Assembly (NCBI GenBank): GCA_014904845.1
Contig: MU119979.1
Location: 1 to 10,903 of the forward strand
Direction of reading: 5' to 3'
From: Acephala macrosclerotiorum
Taxonomy: Eukaryota > Ascomycota > Leotiomycetes > Helotiales > Mollisiaceae
Length of the DNA: 10,903 nt
Both the position numbers and the translations under genes were made by a program. Each line of letters opens with the position of its first letter. Position 1 is the stretch's first letter. Below are positions 1 to 10,903 of the stretch, piece by piece. The notes below the pieces were generated by a model. The model was not told the origin of the DNA and ran no database searches. It worked only from the letters and a program-made list of their open reading frames with translations.

Positions 1-2015
1 TATAATAAAAATATATAATTAATAAAAAAAAAAAATATATTATAAAATAAATTTTTTTTTAAATTTTTATATTTATAATATTATATTTTATTAAATGGAA
101 TTTTTACGTAATATTATAAAAATAATAATTTTTAATTAAAATAATATAATAAATAAAAATAATTAAATCGATATATTAATTATAAAAAAAAAAAAATTCA
201 GTTTTTTAATAATATTAAATCGAAAAACGATATAATTTATAAAATCGAAATATTATTAAACGTAATAATTTTAATTTTTTTAAAAAATATTATTATTCGA
301 TTATTCGAACGAATATTTAATCGATATAAATATTATTTTTTTAAAAATTGAAAAAAATAAAAATAAACGAAATAATTAATTATAATAATAAAAATTTTAA
401 AAAAAAAAATTAACAAATTATTAAATACGAATATTAGTATTTATTAAAATATATTTTTTTGTAATATTAATAAATTATATAATTTTATCGATTAAATATT
501 ATATAATATATTAAAAAATAATTAATATTTCGTAAAAAAATCGTAATAATATAATAATTTTTATTAAAATATTATAAAAAAATATTATTAAAACAATTAA
601 ATTTTTAATAAAATTTATATTTTTTAAAAAGTATTTTAAATATAAATTTAAACGATATTATAATCGTTAAAACGAACGAATATATAATAAAATATATATT
701 AAAACGTAATAATAAAATAAATAATTAAAATTATAAATAATAATAAAAAAATCTAAGTAATATATTATATTAATATTTTTAAAATTAAATAAAATTTAAA
801 TAATTTAATATTAAAACGACGAAAAAATTTAATTAATATATATAATTATAAAAATTTTTAATCGAATTATTTAACGATTTTAAAAATTATTAAAAATATT
901 ATTTTTCGATTTTATTTTTTTATTAAAAAAAAACGAAAAATCGTACGATATATATAAATTATATTATAAATTAATAAAATAGATATTAAAACGTAAATAT
1001 TATTTTTTTAAATAAAAAATTTTAATAATTAATATTTTTTAATATTTAAAAAATTCGAATATATAAGAATATAAAAAAATAAATATAATTTTAAAAATAT
1101 TAAATTTTTAAAATCGACGATTTATTAAATATAAAAATTAAAAAATTAAAAAAAATTATAAAAAAAAATTAAATTTACGAACGTAAAAATTTTGTATAAA
1201 ATTATTAATTCGTTAATATTTACAAATATATAATAATTAATATATTATATTAAATATATAAAAATATATTTAATAAATATATTTTTTTTAATTTAAAAAA
1301 TAAAAAATAAAAATAAAAATATAAACAATTTAAAAATAAAATTTTTTTAAATTAATATTTTAAATTCGCGTTTTAAATAAACGTTTTTATTATATAAAAT
1401 AATTAAATTTAAAAACTATTTTAATATTACGTAATAAATTGAAAATAAAAATAAATATATTATAAAATAAATTTTTTTCGTATTAATTTCGTTATTAAAT
1501 AAAAAAGTATTTATTATTATATTATAATTTAAAATTTTAATAAAATTTACGTTAAAAATCGAATATTATAATTATAATAATTTTTTTTTAAATTATATAA
1601 AATATATTTTTAAAAGAATAAAAATCGTTAAAAAATAATTTTATTTTATTAAAATTACGAAATTTTAAACGATTAAAAAAAAATTTATTAAATTAAAATA
1701 ATAAAAATAATATTAAATAAATAAATAAAATTAATAATAATAAAATTAATAATTATAAAAATAATAATAAACTCAATAATACGTTTAAATATAAAATTTT
1801 TAATTTTTTTAAAATGTATTTATTTAAATATTATAATAAATATATTTAATTATTTGAAATTTACAATAAAATAAATATATATTATATAAAAATAATTTAT
1901 AAATTTATAATTAATTTTTTTTTATAATTCAATTAATAAAAAAAATATTTAAAAACGTTAAATTTTATTTTATAACGATTAAAAAAGTAATATATAAAAT
2001 AATATATTAATTATA

Positions 2016-2036
2016 TTTTTTTTTTTTTTTAAAAAA
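2016..2036. repeat. Homopolymer tract T15-A6
   Basis: Fifteen T residues are followed directly by six A residues. This is the longest internal T run I found. Such tracts are expected by chance in DNA of this composition and are also prone to length error in assemblies, so no function is inferred. Confidence 0.85.
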
Positions 2037-2940
2037 CGTAAAAAATATATAATTATAAATTGAATTAAAAATTTAAAAAATTTAAAAAAAAATAATTAAA
2101 ATATTAAAAAATTATATTAAATTTTTTTTAGTTTTCAATATTAACAAATTTTTTAAATAGAAAAATATTATAAATATTTTTAATCTCGTTAAAATTATTA
2201 TTATATTTATTAAATATTAACGTATAATTAATAACGATAAAATTTTAAATAATAAATAATACGAAATTCGTTTAAAAAATTGAAAATAAATAAAAAATTA
2301 TTTAATATAATTTATTTTTAATTTTATTTATTAGAAAAAATAAAAATAAATTTATAAAATAATAAAATTTATAATAAAAAAATAATTCGTTATATTTTTA
2401 ATTAATAAAAAAAAATAAAAAAAAATATTATTTAAATATAAAATTTTTTATTTATAATAAAAAATAATAAAAATTTTAATAATAAAAAATTTTATCGTTT
2501 AAAAATTATTTTTAAAATTTTTAATATTAAACGATTAATATATTTAAAATTTAAAAAAAATCGAATCGTGTTTTTAATATACGATATTATTTTAATTTAA
2601 CGAATCAATTTTATAAATAGAAAAATAATAAATAATATTATAAAAATATTAAAAATATATAAATTTATTAATATAATTATTAATTTTTAAAAATTAAAAA
2701 ATAATTTTACGATATTAAATAAATAATATATAATATTAATTATTAATTAATAATATATTTAATTATTATAATAATAATTTAAAAAAAGAATTATTTTTCT
2801 ATAAATACGTTTATAAATATAAAACTTTTTACGAGTATTATATCGATTAAATAAAAAATCGAATATTTTAAAATATTAAAAAAAAATAATAAATTAAAAA
2901 AAAATATACGATTATTTAAAAAATAATAATCGTAATAATA

Positions 2941-2961
2941 AAAATAAAATAAAATAAAAAT
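2941..2961. repeat. Short AAAAT simple repeat
   Basis: Three exact AAAAT units are followed by one AAAAAT unit and then an A-rich run ending in T at 2970. It is a low-complexity tract with no sign of function. Confidence 0.75.
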
Positions 2962-2987
2962 AAAAAAAATTAAATATAAAATATATA

Positions 2988-3020
2988 AAACTCGTTATAT
3001 AATTAAATTAAAACGAGTTT
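2988..3020. repeat. Perfect 9-bp inverted repeat containing CTCG/CGAG
   Basis: The arm aaactcgtt at 2988-2996 is the exact reverse complement of aacgagttt at 3012-3020, separated by a 15-nt A/T loop. Both arms keep a non-CpG C or G (ACTCG and CGAGT), which is rare here. It could form a hairpin or cruciform, but it lacks the usual G/C-rich stem plus T-run of a terminator. Function is unknown and chance is possible. Confidence 0.6.
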
Positions 3021-3156
3021 ATAATTAATAATAAAACGAAAAAATAAAAAATAATCGAATTATATATTATAAAAAAATATTTAATTTTTTTAATTTGTAT
3101 TTAATTTCGAAAAAATATAAATTAATTCGTTATAAAACTAATAATTAAATCGTTTA

Positions 3157-3299
<143 letters not shown>

Positions 3300-3533
3300 A
3301 CTTTTATAAAAAATAATATTACGTTTAAAAATATATTATATAATTTTATTAAAACGCGAAAATTTTATTATTTATTTTAATATAAATTAATACGTAAATT
3401 ATATACGATTATATTTAAATTAAATTTCAATACGAGTATATAAAATATATAATTAAAAAATAATATATTATATATAAAACGATGTAAAAATAATATTGAT
3501 TAAATATTATAATTATTTATTTTAAATAAAAAC

Positions 3534-3554
3534 TTTTATCGAAACGCGATAAAA
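3534..3554. repeat. Perfect 8-bp hairpin with 5-nt loop
   Basis: ttttatcg at 3534-3541 and cgataaaa at 3547-3554 are exact reverse complements around the loop aaacg. Each arm carries one CpG, and a CGCG sits across the loop junction. It could be a small hairpin or cruciform, but in 93-96% AT DNA such inverted repeats arise by chance. Confidence 0.55.
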
Positions 3555-3648
3555 TTAAATAATAATAATATAATAAATTTAATATAAAATATTTCGATTA
3601 TTAATTATAAAACATTTTATAATTCGAGAATTATCGTCGTTAAAAAAA

Positions 3649-3664
3649 ATATATATATATATAT
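3649..3664. repeat. (AT)8 dinucleotide repeat
   Basis: Eight AT units follow an A run. It is a short dinucleotide microsatellite, self-complementary and able to extrude as a cruciform in supercoiled DNA. No function is indicated. Confidence 0.85.
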
Positions 3665-5471
3665 TATTTTAAAATTAATATTATTGAACGCATTAAAAAT
3701 CGCGTAATAATAAATTATAAAAATATAAAAAATAAAAATAAAAAAAATTTAAAAATAAATATTTATAATTTTAATAATAATTTAATAAATATATTAAATA
3801 TTAATTTATTTTTTTTTTAAATTCATCGAAATCGTATATTTTAATATTTATTCGTTATTAAAAATTTAATTTAATTTAAATAAAATATTATATTTATTAT
3901 AATAATATATAAAAATTTTATATTATTTAATTATTGAAATTAAATTATAAATCGATAATTACTTTAAAAAATAAATTAAATTCATATTATAAATTATATA
4001 AATATTTAAAAAAAAATAAAAAAAATATATATAAAAAAAATAAAAACTTTTAATTTTAAAAATATTTAAATATTATATTTTTTGAATATATTAATCATAT
4101 AATTCGTAATTTTTTATATAAATATTAATTAATTATTATTTTAAAATAAATTTTAAATAAAATATTAAATAAATAATTAAATTAAAATAAAATTTAATAA
4201 TTTTAAAAAATAATTTTTAATTTAAAAATCGTTTAAAAAATATTTAAAATATTTAAAAATTGAATTTTTAAATAAAAATTTATTTAATAAAATAAAATAA
4301 ATCGATTTTATTATTATCGAATTTTCGATTAAATTAAAATTTATTAATATTCGTAATAATTATAATTAATTTTATTTTTAATTTTTTAATCGTAAAAATA
4401 ATCGTTTTATAAAAAATTAAAAATTTCGATTTTTTTAATTATTTAATATTAATATTTTATAAATTCTTTAAAAAAAAACTATTTATTTTAAAATATATTA
4501 TATATATAATCGAAAATTAAATTAAAATTTTAATTATAATATTTATATTTTATAATTAAAAAATATCGAATAATATTATTTTTAATTTAAATAAAATTAT
4601 AAAATAAATATAATTTTATTATTTTTGTATAAATTAAATTTTTTTAATATTTTTAAAATTATTTAAAATTTTATTAATAAAACGTATAATTAATTATTAA
4701 TTTTATTATAATATTCGCTAAATAACAATATAATTTTAAATATAAACTATTTATAATAAATATTAACGATTTAATATATATTATAATTTTTTAAATTATT
4801 TAAATTTAAAATTAATAAAATAATAAATTGATTTTTTTTTATTAAAAAACGTATTAATCGTTTTATATATAAATTATAATTATTTTTTTATTAAAAAATA
4901 AAAATTCGTATAATAAATTAAAATTAAATATTATAAAAATTATTCGATATCGATTTAAACGACGAATATAATAACGATTAAAAATTTTAAAAACTTAAAA
5001 AAATCGTCAATAAAAAATATATTTAATATAATAATAAAAATAATTTTAAATATTTAATTAAATAAAAAAATTATAATAATATATAAAATTAATAATATAA
5101 AATTAAATTATTTAAAAATATAATTAAATTTATTTAAAAATATGAAATTCGCGTATTAAAATTTTAAAATTATTTTAAAAAATAATCAATTTAAAAAAAT
5201 TTATATAATTTTAATCGATCGAAAAATTTTATTTTTAAATTTATTATATTTATTTTATTTATTTATAATTTATTTATTTTAATTTTTTTTATATAATATT
5301 TTTATTTTTAATAATTATAATAATTTAATTTTATTATACGTTTTATTTTTATAAAATAGCGTATAATATTTAATAACGACGATTTTAATATTCGTAAATT
5401 TTTAATTTTTAATATAAATTTTATTAAATTTAAAAAAATTTATTTATTTTTAACGTATAAAAATAATATAT

Positions 5472-5496
5472 TTTATCGTTTTTATTAAACGATAAA
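5472..5496. repeat. Perfect 10-bp hairpin with 5-nt loop
   Basis: tttatcgttt at 5472-5481 is the exact reverse complement of aaacgataaa at 5487-5496, with loop ttatt. It is the longest short-loop inverted repeat containing a CpG in each arm that I noticed. The flanks stop pairing immediately. A terminator is unlikely because there is no gene next to it and the stem is AT-rich. Chance or a cruciform-forming site are both possible. Confidence 0.6.
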
Positions 5497-7587
5497 TTAA
5501 ATAATATTGTTTATTATTTAATTCTTTTAATTTAATTTTAAATAAAAATAATAAATTCGTTTTCAATTATAAAATATTTTACGAGTTTTATTATAAATAT
5601 AAAATAAATATTTTATTAATTTTTTTATTTAAATTTAATAATATTTGATTAAATTTTTTTTAAATTTTTTTAATAAAAAAATATAAATTTAATATTTTAA
5701 TTTTTTAAATTTTTTAATTAAAAAATGATAAAAAATTTTAAAAAATTAATAAAAACTTTTTTTATATAAAAAAATATTAAATTATTTATTTAATTTTAAT
5801 TTCGTAATTATTAATATAAAATTTTATTTTAATCGAATTAATTTTATTTCGATTAAACGTTAATAAAATTTTTAAAATAATAAAATAAATATAAAAAATA
5901 AAAATAAAAATAATTCGAAAATTAAATTATAAAATATATTTAATAATAATTTAATTAATTAAAATTGTAAATAATATATTAATAAACGTTTTAATAATAA
6001 AATTTTTAATATTTAAAAATACAAAATTAATCGTTAAAATTAACGTTAAAAATTATATAAAATATAAATTTAAAAAAAATATTAAAAATAATACAAGTAA
6101 ATTATTTCGCTTTATAAAACAATTTAAAATCGAATAATATTTATCGTTTAAAAACTCGATAAAATTAATTTTTTATTATTAATTTAATTATTTTTAAAAA
6201 TTAAAAATTATAACGATTAATAATAACGAGTTTAATGTTTTAAAAAAAATTAAAATTTTTTTTCAAATTCGTATATAAATTATATCGATTATTATAATAA
6301 ATTATATAATAATTAATTTAATATTTTACGATTTTTATTAACTTTTAATATTTTTATTAAAATAAAATAAAATCGATTAAAAATATTTAAATTAAATATA
6401 ATAAATATTAATAAAAAAATTGAAAATAAAAATATAAAAATTAATAAAATCGTTGTTTTTAAAAAATATAATTTATTTCTCGATATAAATACTATAAAAA
6501 TTAGCGATTTAAATTAATTATATAAATATTAAAAAATATTATAAAATTTATTAACGAATGTTTTTAATATTAAAATTTAAAAAAAATAAAAATCGATTAT
6601 CGAATATATTAAAAAATTTATTTTAAAAAAAAAAATATATTAAAAACTTTAAAAAAATTTATTCGATTTTATTTTAAATAAAATATTAATTAAAATAAAA
6701 AATTTAATCGAAATAATTAATAAAATTTTAAAAATACGATTTTATCGTTTTCAAAATATAAAAAATTAATAAAAATCGTAATATAAAAAATATTTCGATT
6801 TTAAAATTTTAAAATATATTAAAAAAATTATAAATATATTTATATGAAATATTTTATTATTAAATTTATAAATTAATTATATTTCGTAAATATTTATTTT
6901 AAAATTTAATAAAATAAAAAATTTAATAACGAATTAATTTTTTTTTTTATAAAACGATTTTAATATTATAAAATAATTTTCGATTTTTAAATAATTAAAT
7001 TAATTTTTATTATTTATTTTATTAGCGTATTATTTTTAAATTAATTTCGAAAAAAACAATTTTAATATATAATAATATTATTTATTATTAATATTATAAT
7101 TATTTTAATTTTATTAATAATATATTTTATATAATTTTATATTTTATTAAAAAATTTTTAATTATTATTTAAATAATATTAATAAAATCGAAATTATAAA
7201 TAATTTATTTAATCGATATTCGTTTTTATAAATTAATATAAAATTTTATTAAAATATTATATTAATTTATAAAATCGATATTTTTATTTTTTAAATATAT
7301 TAAATTTAATTATATTATATAAATATTAAATATATTTAACGTCGATAAATTTTATACGTTTTATTATTATATTAATATTAAAATTATTAAAAAAAAAATT
7401 AAAATAATATTTTTTAAATTTTTTTTTATAATATAAATTATATACGCGAAATATTTTTTATTTTTATAAAAAAACGAAAAATATAATTACGAATTTATAA
7501 TTATTTCAAATTTTAAATAAAATAAAAAAAAGAACTTTATAAAATTTTTTTAATTTTATAAAAACGTAAAAAATTTTCAAAGAACGA

Positions 7588-7621
7588 TATTTGATTACGT
7601 AAAAAAACTCGAAATCAAATA
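7588..7621. repeat. Perfect 9-bp inverted repeat in a locally C/G-richer patch
   Basis: tatttgatt at 7588-7596 pairs exactly with aatcaaata at 7613-7621 across a 16-nt loop. The patch 7577-7625 holds several non-CpG C or G bases (in CAA, AAG, TTGA, ACTC, TCAA and ACAA), more than its surroundings. It may be a slightly less mutated remnant. No family is recognisable. Confidence 0.5.
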
Positions 7622-9701
7622 ATACAATTTAATTTAATTTAATATAATTTATCGAGTTTAATTTTTATATTATAATTTTATAAAATAAATTATTTTTTAT
7701 TATATATATTATTTTTTTAATATATTATTATATTAAAAATAAAAAAATATCGAGTTTTTATAAAATTAAATATAAAATAATTAAATAATATTATTAATTA
7801 AAATCGTAAATATTATAAAAAATTTTAATTTAAAATTATTAAAAAACTCGAATTTTATTTTTCGAAAATAATAATTTATTATATTATATGAAAAATCGAA
7901 TTTTATTAAATAAAATTTATAAAAAAAAAATTTTTATTAATATTTAAAAAATTATATAATTTAAAATTATATTAAATATTAAATAATTAAAAAAAAAATA
8001 TTTTTAAATAAAATTTTTATTTTAATTAAAAAATATTATAATAAATATTATATTTTATAAAAAATCAATAAAAAATATAATATTAATTATATTAAAATAT
8101 AATATATTAATTATTTATAAATTATATTTTAAAAATTTTTTTTTTTACGATTTTATAAATTTTTATTATATTTATTTTAAAAAATAATATATAATAATTT
8201 ATAAATATTAATTATATATATTAAATAAAATATTAAAATCGTTAAAAATATTACGAAATAAATAATATATAAAAAAAAATTTAATAAATTAATATTACTC
8301 GAAATTTTTATTAAAAGTTATATAATAATTATATAAAAAAAAACTATTAATTTTATATAATATAAATATAAAATACTCGAATTTTTTTTTATTTTTTATA
8401 TACGTAAAATAAATTTTTAACGTTTTTATAATTCGAATATTTTTAATATTTTTAATTTTATTTTTTTATATTAATTATTTAAAAATAAAAATATTAAAAT
8501 ATTAAAAATTTTTAAAAATTTACTCGATATAAATATTATTAAAAAAATTTAAATATTTATAAAAATTAATATTACGAATATATAAAATAAATTTTATATT
8601 TTTAAATAAATAAAAAAAATATAATATATTAAATAAAAAACTTTAAAATAAAATATAATTCGTAAATAAATTATTAAAATAATAAAAAATAATTAATAAA
8701 TATTAAAAAATAAAAAATAAAAATTATTTTTATAAATAATTAATAAATAATTTTAATATATAATTTTAATATTTTTTATTTTTTTTTATTATATATATAA
8801 TTTATTATTTTAAAATCGCGTTTTTATATAATTAAAATAATTCGTATTATTAATACGTTTAAAATATTTATAAAATATTAAAATTTTAATTTAATATTAA
8901 TAATTTTTTTTTATTTTTTTTTTAAAAAAAATATTTATTTATTTATATAATTAAATAATATAAACGTAAAATTAAATAATAAATATTAAAATAATTATTA
9001 TTAAAAATAATAAAAATTATAATTAAAATTATTTAATTAAATCGATATTAATAATTTTTTTTTAAAAAAAAATCATTTTTTTTAATTCGTAAATTATAAA
9101 TAAAAAAAATATTAATTATATTTTTAATATAAAATTATATAATTAAATTTTAAATAAAAAATTTAATCGTAAATTAATCGTTATTATATATTATAATATT
9201 TAATTAATTAAATTAAATTTAATATTTATAATTTTTAAATTAATTAAAAATCTCGTTTTTAAAAATAATAATTATATTTTTTTTTTTAACATTTTTTTTA
9301 ATATTATTTTTTTAATAATTATTTTTAATAATTTATTAAAAATTTAAAAAAAATTTACGTTTATATAATTATTTAACGATTATAATATCGATTATAAATT
9401 TTTTTTTTTTTAATAATATTGAATTTAATTATATATTTATAAAAAACAAAAATCGATATAAATAATTATAAAAATTAAATTTAATTTTAATTGTTTTATA
9501 ATAAAATCGAAAATAATAAAAATCGAAATTTTTATATTTATTTTTATTATTATTATATATAATTTAAAAATTAAAATTATACGAATAATTTTTTTATATT
9601 TTATAAAATTTTAATAAAATAAATTATTTATCGTTATAAATTTTATTTTTAAAAGTATTAATATTATTAAAAATATTTATTATTAATAATAAATTAAAAC
9701 G

Positions 9702-9726
9702 AAATAAATAAATAAATTAAATAAAT
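9702..9726. repeat. AAAT simple repeat
   Basis: Four AAAT units, one extra T, then two more AAAT units. This low-complexity tract lies about 20 bp before the first copy of the 115-bp direct repeat. It is not present before the second copy, so it is not part of the repeat. Confidence 0.75.
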
Positions 9727-9802
9727 TATTAATTAATTATTAATTATAAATTTAATAAACGCGTAAAAATTAAAAAATATAATTTCAACTTTAGCGTAAA
9801 CA

Positions 9803-9828
9803 GCGCTAGTCTGAATCTGGCCTAGTGC
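9803..9828. repeat. Imperfect hairpin in the GC island
   Basis: gcgctag at 9803-9809 pairs with ctagtgc at 9822-9828, giving a 7-bp stem with one G-T wobble and a 12-nt loop. If the CpG bases kept by copy 2 at 10005 and 10033 are taken as ancestral for 9802 and 9830, the stem lengthens to 9 bp. In copy 2 six of the seven pairs remain Watson-Crick after mutation. No matching RNA family is recognised. Confidence 0.5.
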
Positions 9829-9830
9829 CA

Positions 9831-9838
9831 CACGTGAC
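9831..9838 (-). promoter_or_regulatory. CACGTG palindrome (E-box/Cbf1-type site), possible
   Basis: The hexamer cacgtg occupies 9831-9836. Read on the minus strand, 9838 to 9831 is gtcacgtg, which fits the RTCACRTG consensus of yeast centromere element CDEI and Cbf1-type bHLH sites. Copy 2 has tacgta at the same place (10034-10039), so the site is lost there. No CDEIII-like element or gene promoter is next to it. An 8-bp match in a 56-bp island is weak evidence, so binding is only a possibility. Confidence 0.2.
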
Positions 9839-9862
9839 TACTAAATTAATATTATATTTATA

Positions 9863-9950
9863 TTAGTAATTTTTTTAATAATAAAAATTAATTTAATTTA
9901 ATTATTTAAAAAAACGTTTTTTTTTTTATAAATTAATTTCTTTGAAATAA
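9863..9950. other. Spacer between the two repeat copies
   Basis: These 88 bases of AT-rich DNA separate the copies and match neither the copy 1 left flank nor the copy 2 right flank. They contain a single CpG near 9915 and the near-palindrome tttctttgaaa at 9937-9947, just before copy 2. No gene or signal is seen. Confidence 0.7.
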
Positions 9951-10065
9951 AAATTTAATAAACGTACAAAAATTAAAAAATATAATTTTAATTTTAACGT
10001 AAACGATACTAATTCGAATTTAGTTTAATATCGTACGTAATTATTAAATTAATATTATATTTATA
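9951..10065. repeat. Direct repeat copy 2 (115 bp), fully mutated
   Basis: This is the mutated partner of 9748-9862. Relative to copy 1 it carries T for C at 12 sites and A for G at 9 sites, and the reverse at only four. There are no transversions or indels. Two CpGs are shared with copy 1 (at 9998 and 10036), while three more (at 10004, 10015 and 10032) exist only here. Two CpGs of copy 1 (9762 and 9804) became TA, meaning both strands were hit. This pattern is what RIP or a similar cytosine mutator would leave. Confidence 0.9.
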
Positions 10066-10903
10066 AAAAATAATAATATATTCGATTTACGAATTAAAAT
10101 TTTCATTTATAATAAAAAAAACAATTATAAAAATAAAAAGTTTTATTAAATATAAATTTAAAAAAAAAATTAAAATTTATAATTAAAATTATTTATTTAT
10201 TATTATAATTATTTATTTAATATTATAATTTATTTTTTTTCGAAATTTTAATATTAAATTATTATCGATATATCGTATATAATTTTCGATTAATAAATAA
10301 AATTAATATATATTTTTCGAATATATTATTTAAAATATAATTTTTTTAATTTCGTTTATTATTAATTTATATTTATTAAATAATAATAAAATATTTAATA
10401 TAAAAAAATTTATAAATTTAATTAATAATTTAATTTTTTATAATAAATAAATAAAAATCGAAAATTGAAAATTTTATTAAAAATTTATTTTTATAATAAA
10501 TATTATACGTTTTATATTAATATATTTTCGTTTTTAAAATTTTATAAAAAAATTTAATTATTTTAAAAACGATATTTAATAAAAATAATACGTATTAATA
10601 AAATTATTAATTATATATAAATTTAAATAATATTATTTTTTGATTTTTATTATTAAACGTTTAAATTATAAAATAAAATTTTTTATATAAAATTATTATT
10701 TTTATATTTTTAATTTCGTTTATTAATTTTAAATTAAAAATTTATTAATTATTAATTTTTTTCAAATTATTAAAAATTAATTTAAAAAATTTTTTTATAA
10801 TTAATTTATTAATTTTTTTATACAAAAAATTATTAATAAATTATTTAAAATAATAATAATTTTTTTATATAAAAATTTATAAAAAATTTTTTTTTTTTTT
10901 TTT
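10066..10903. other. Gene-free hypermutated stretch, right end
   Basis: The texture matches the rest of the window: A/T runs, sparse CpG and occasional TTGA or TTCA survivors (for example at 10466, 10641 and 10762). I see no third copy of the 115-bp repeat, no gene and no RNA gene. The window stops in a homopolymer. Confidence 0.75.
10887..10903. repeat. T17 homopolymer at the window edge
   Basis: Six A residues are followed by 17 T residues up to the last base. It may continue beyond the window. If this is also a contig end, the break was probably caused by the homopolymer. Confidence 0.85.

Larger units (their letters stand above)
3300..9747. other. Gene-free hypermutated stretch, central part
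   Basis: No coding region, RNA gene, transposon end or regulatory element can be supported over these 6.4 kb. GC falls to about 4% in places (25 of 600 bases at 7801-8400; 15 of 420 at 8881-9300), and most remaining C and G are CpG. Surviving non-CpG C often lies in ACTCG (or CGAGT), for example at 5582, 6154, 6227, 7607, 7653, 7751, 7846, 8297, 8375 and 8522. Perfect short inverted repeats at 3534-3554, 5472-5496 and 7588-7621 and simple tracts at 3649-3664 and 9702-9726 are listed separately. Confidence 0.75.
9786..9841. other. 56-bp GC-rich island that escaped the hypermutation
   Basis: Twenty-eight of 56 bases are G or C (16 C, 12 G), against about 4-7% in the rest of the window. Unlike the surroundings it has CpA, CpT, CpC, TpG and GpG in quantity and only three CpG (9795, 9804, 9833). 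Collinear homology to copy 2 on both sides shows it is not a simple insertion into AT-rich DNA. It is a piece of the repeat that retains sequence close to its original state. Why only this piece survived is unclear: recent gene conversion, protection by a bound protein, or assembly mixing of two loci are options. Confidence 0.9.
9748..9862. repeat. Direct repeat copy 1 (115 bp), partly unmutated
   Basis: This copy aligns without gaps to 9951-10065 at a constant offset of 203 bp, with 90 of 115 positions identical. All 25 differences are transitions. The outer parts (9748-9785 and 9842-9862) are AT-rich in both copies, while the core 9786-9841 keeps 50% GC only here. Beyond the listed ends the two flanks no longer match. 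No reading frame, known transposon terminus or RNA gene is recognisable. It may be a fragment of a larger repeat family whose other members lie outside the window. The strand of the original element is unknown. Confidence 0.9.

Noticed and set aside
9792..9817. tRNA-like internal promoter motifs in the island: a box A-like TAGCGTAAAC(A/G)G at 9792-9803 and a box B-like stem-loop around 9805-9821 (copy 2 has TTCGAAT in the loop).
   Set aside because: The two boxes start only about 17 nt apart, against about 45 in a tRNA, and no acceptor or anticodon stem can be built. A tRNA or tRNA-derived SINE is therefore not supported, although a fragment cannot be excluded.
9831..9838. Point centromere with CDEI next to AT-rich CDEII.
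   Set aside because: I found no CDEIII-like element with its CCG core at the required spacing; there is no CC elsewhere in the window.
9786..9841. GC cluster of yeast-type mitochondrial DNA.
   Set aside because: Budding-yeast mitochondrial spacers also pair AT-rich DNA with GC clusters, but the transition-only difference between collinear copies and the CpG-only composition fit a C-to-T mutator. The island also lacks the G/C runs typical of those clusters.
9545..10269. A longer tandem array with a 203-bp period around the two repeat copies.
   Set aside because: Positions one period before copy 1 and one period after copy 2 do not match beyond low-complexity A/T, and the copies are only 115 bp with unrelated spacers.

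Overview
This window is almost pure A+T and I find no gene in it. A hand count of bases 1-1200 gives 83 G or C (about 7% GC), and samples at 7801-8400 and 8881-9300 give about 4%. The few G and C bases are not random: 34 of the 38 cytosines in 1-1200 sit in CpG, roughly 24 times the number expected from base composition. CpA, CpT and CpC (and TpG, ApG, GpG on the same strand) are almost gone. Stop codons such as TAA, and TTA on the other strand, recur every few codons in all frames, so no coding region, tRNA or rRNA can be supported.

The best explanation is a fungal AT-rich block made by repeat-induced point mutation (RIP) or a closely related C-to-T mutator driven nearly to completion, with CpG the least-attacked context. 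A filamentous ascomycete (Pezizomycotina) is the most likely host, but no gene is present to confirm this. Mitochondrial spacer DNA, anaerobic fungi and apicomplexan intergenic DNA are also AT-rich. I know of no reason for them to keep C and G only as CpG.

Layout: 1-3158 is featureless hypermutated DNA. A 47-unit TAA microsatellite with one substitution lies at 3159-3299. Hypermutated DNA with a few small perfect inverted repeats runs from 3300 to 9747. A direct repeat of 115 bp follows, at 9748-9862 and 9951-10065, offset by 203 bp. Hypermutated DNA then continues to a T17 run at the window edge.

The repeat pair is the key observation. Copy 1 contains a 56-bp island at 9786-9841 that is 50% GC. 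Copy 2 aligns to copy 1 without gaps and differs at 25 positions, all transitions, 21 of them C-to-T or G-to-A in copy 2. This is an internal before-and-after record of the mutational process. Three of the four opposite-direction differences are CpG in copy 2 but TpG or CpA in copy 1, so the two copies appear to have decayed under different context rules.

No genes work together here. The region most resembles constitutive heterochromatin, for example a dead transposon graveyard, pericentromere or centromere. That identity is inference.
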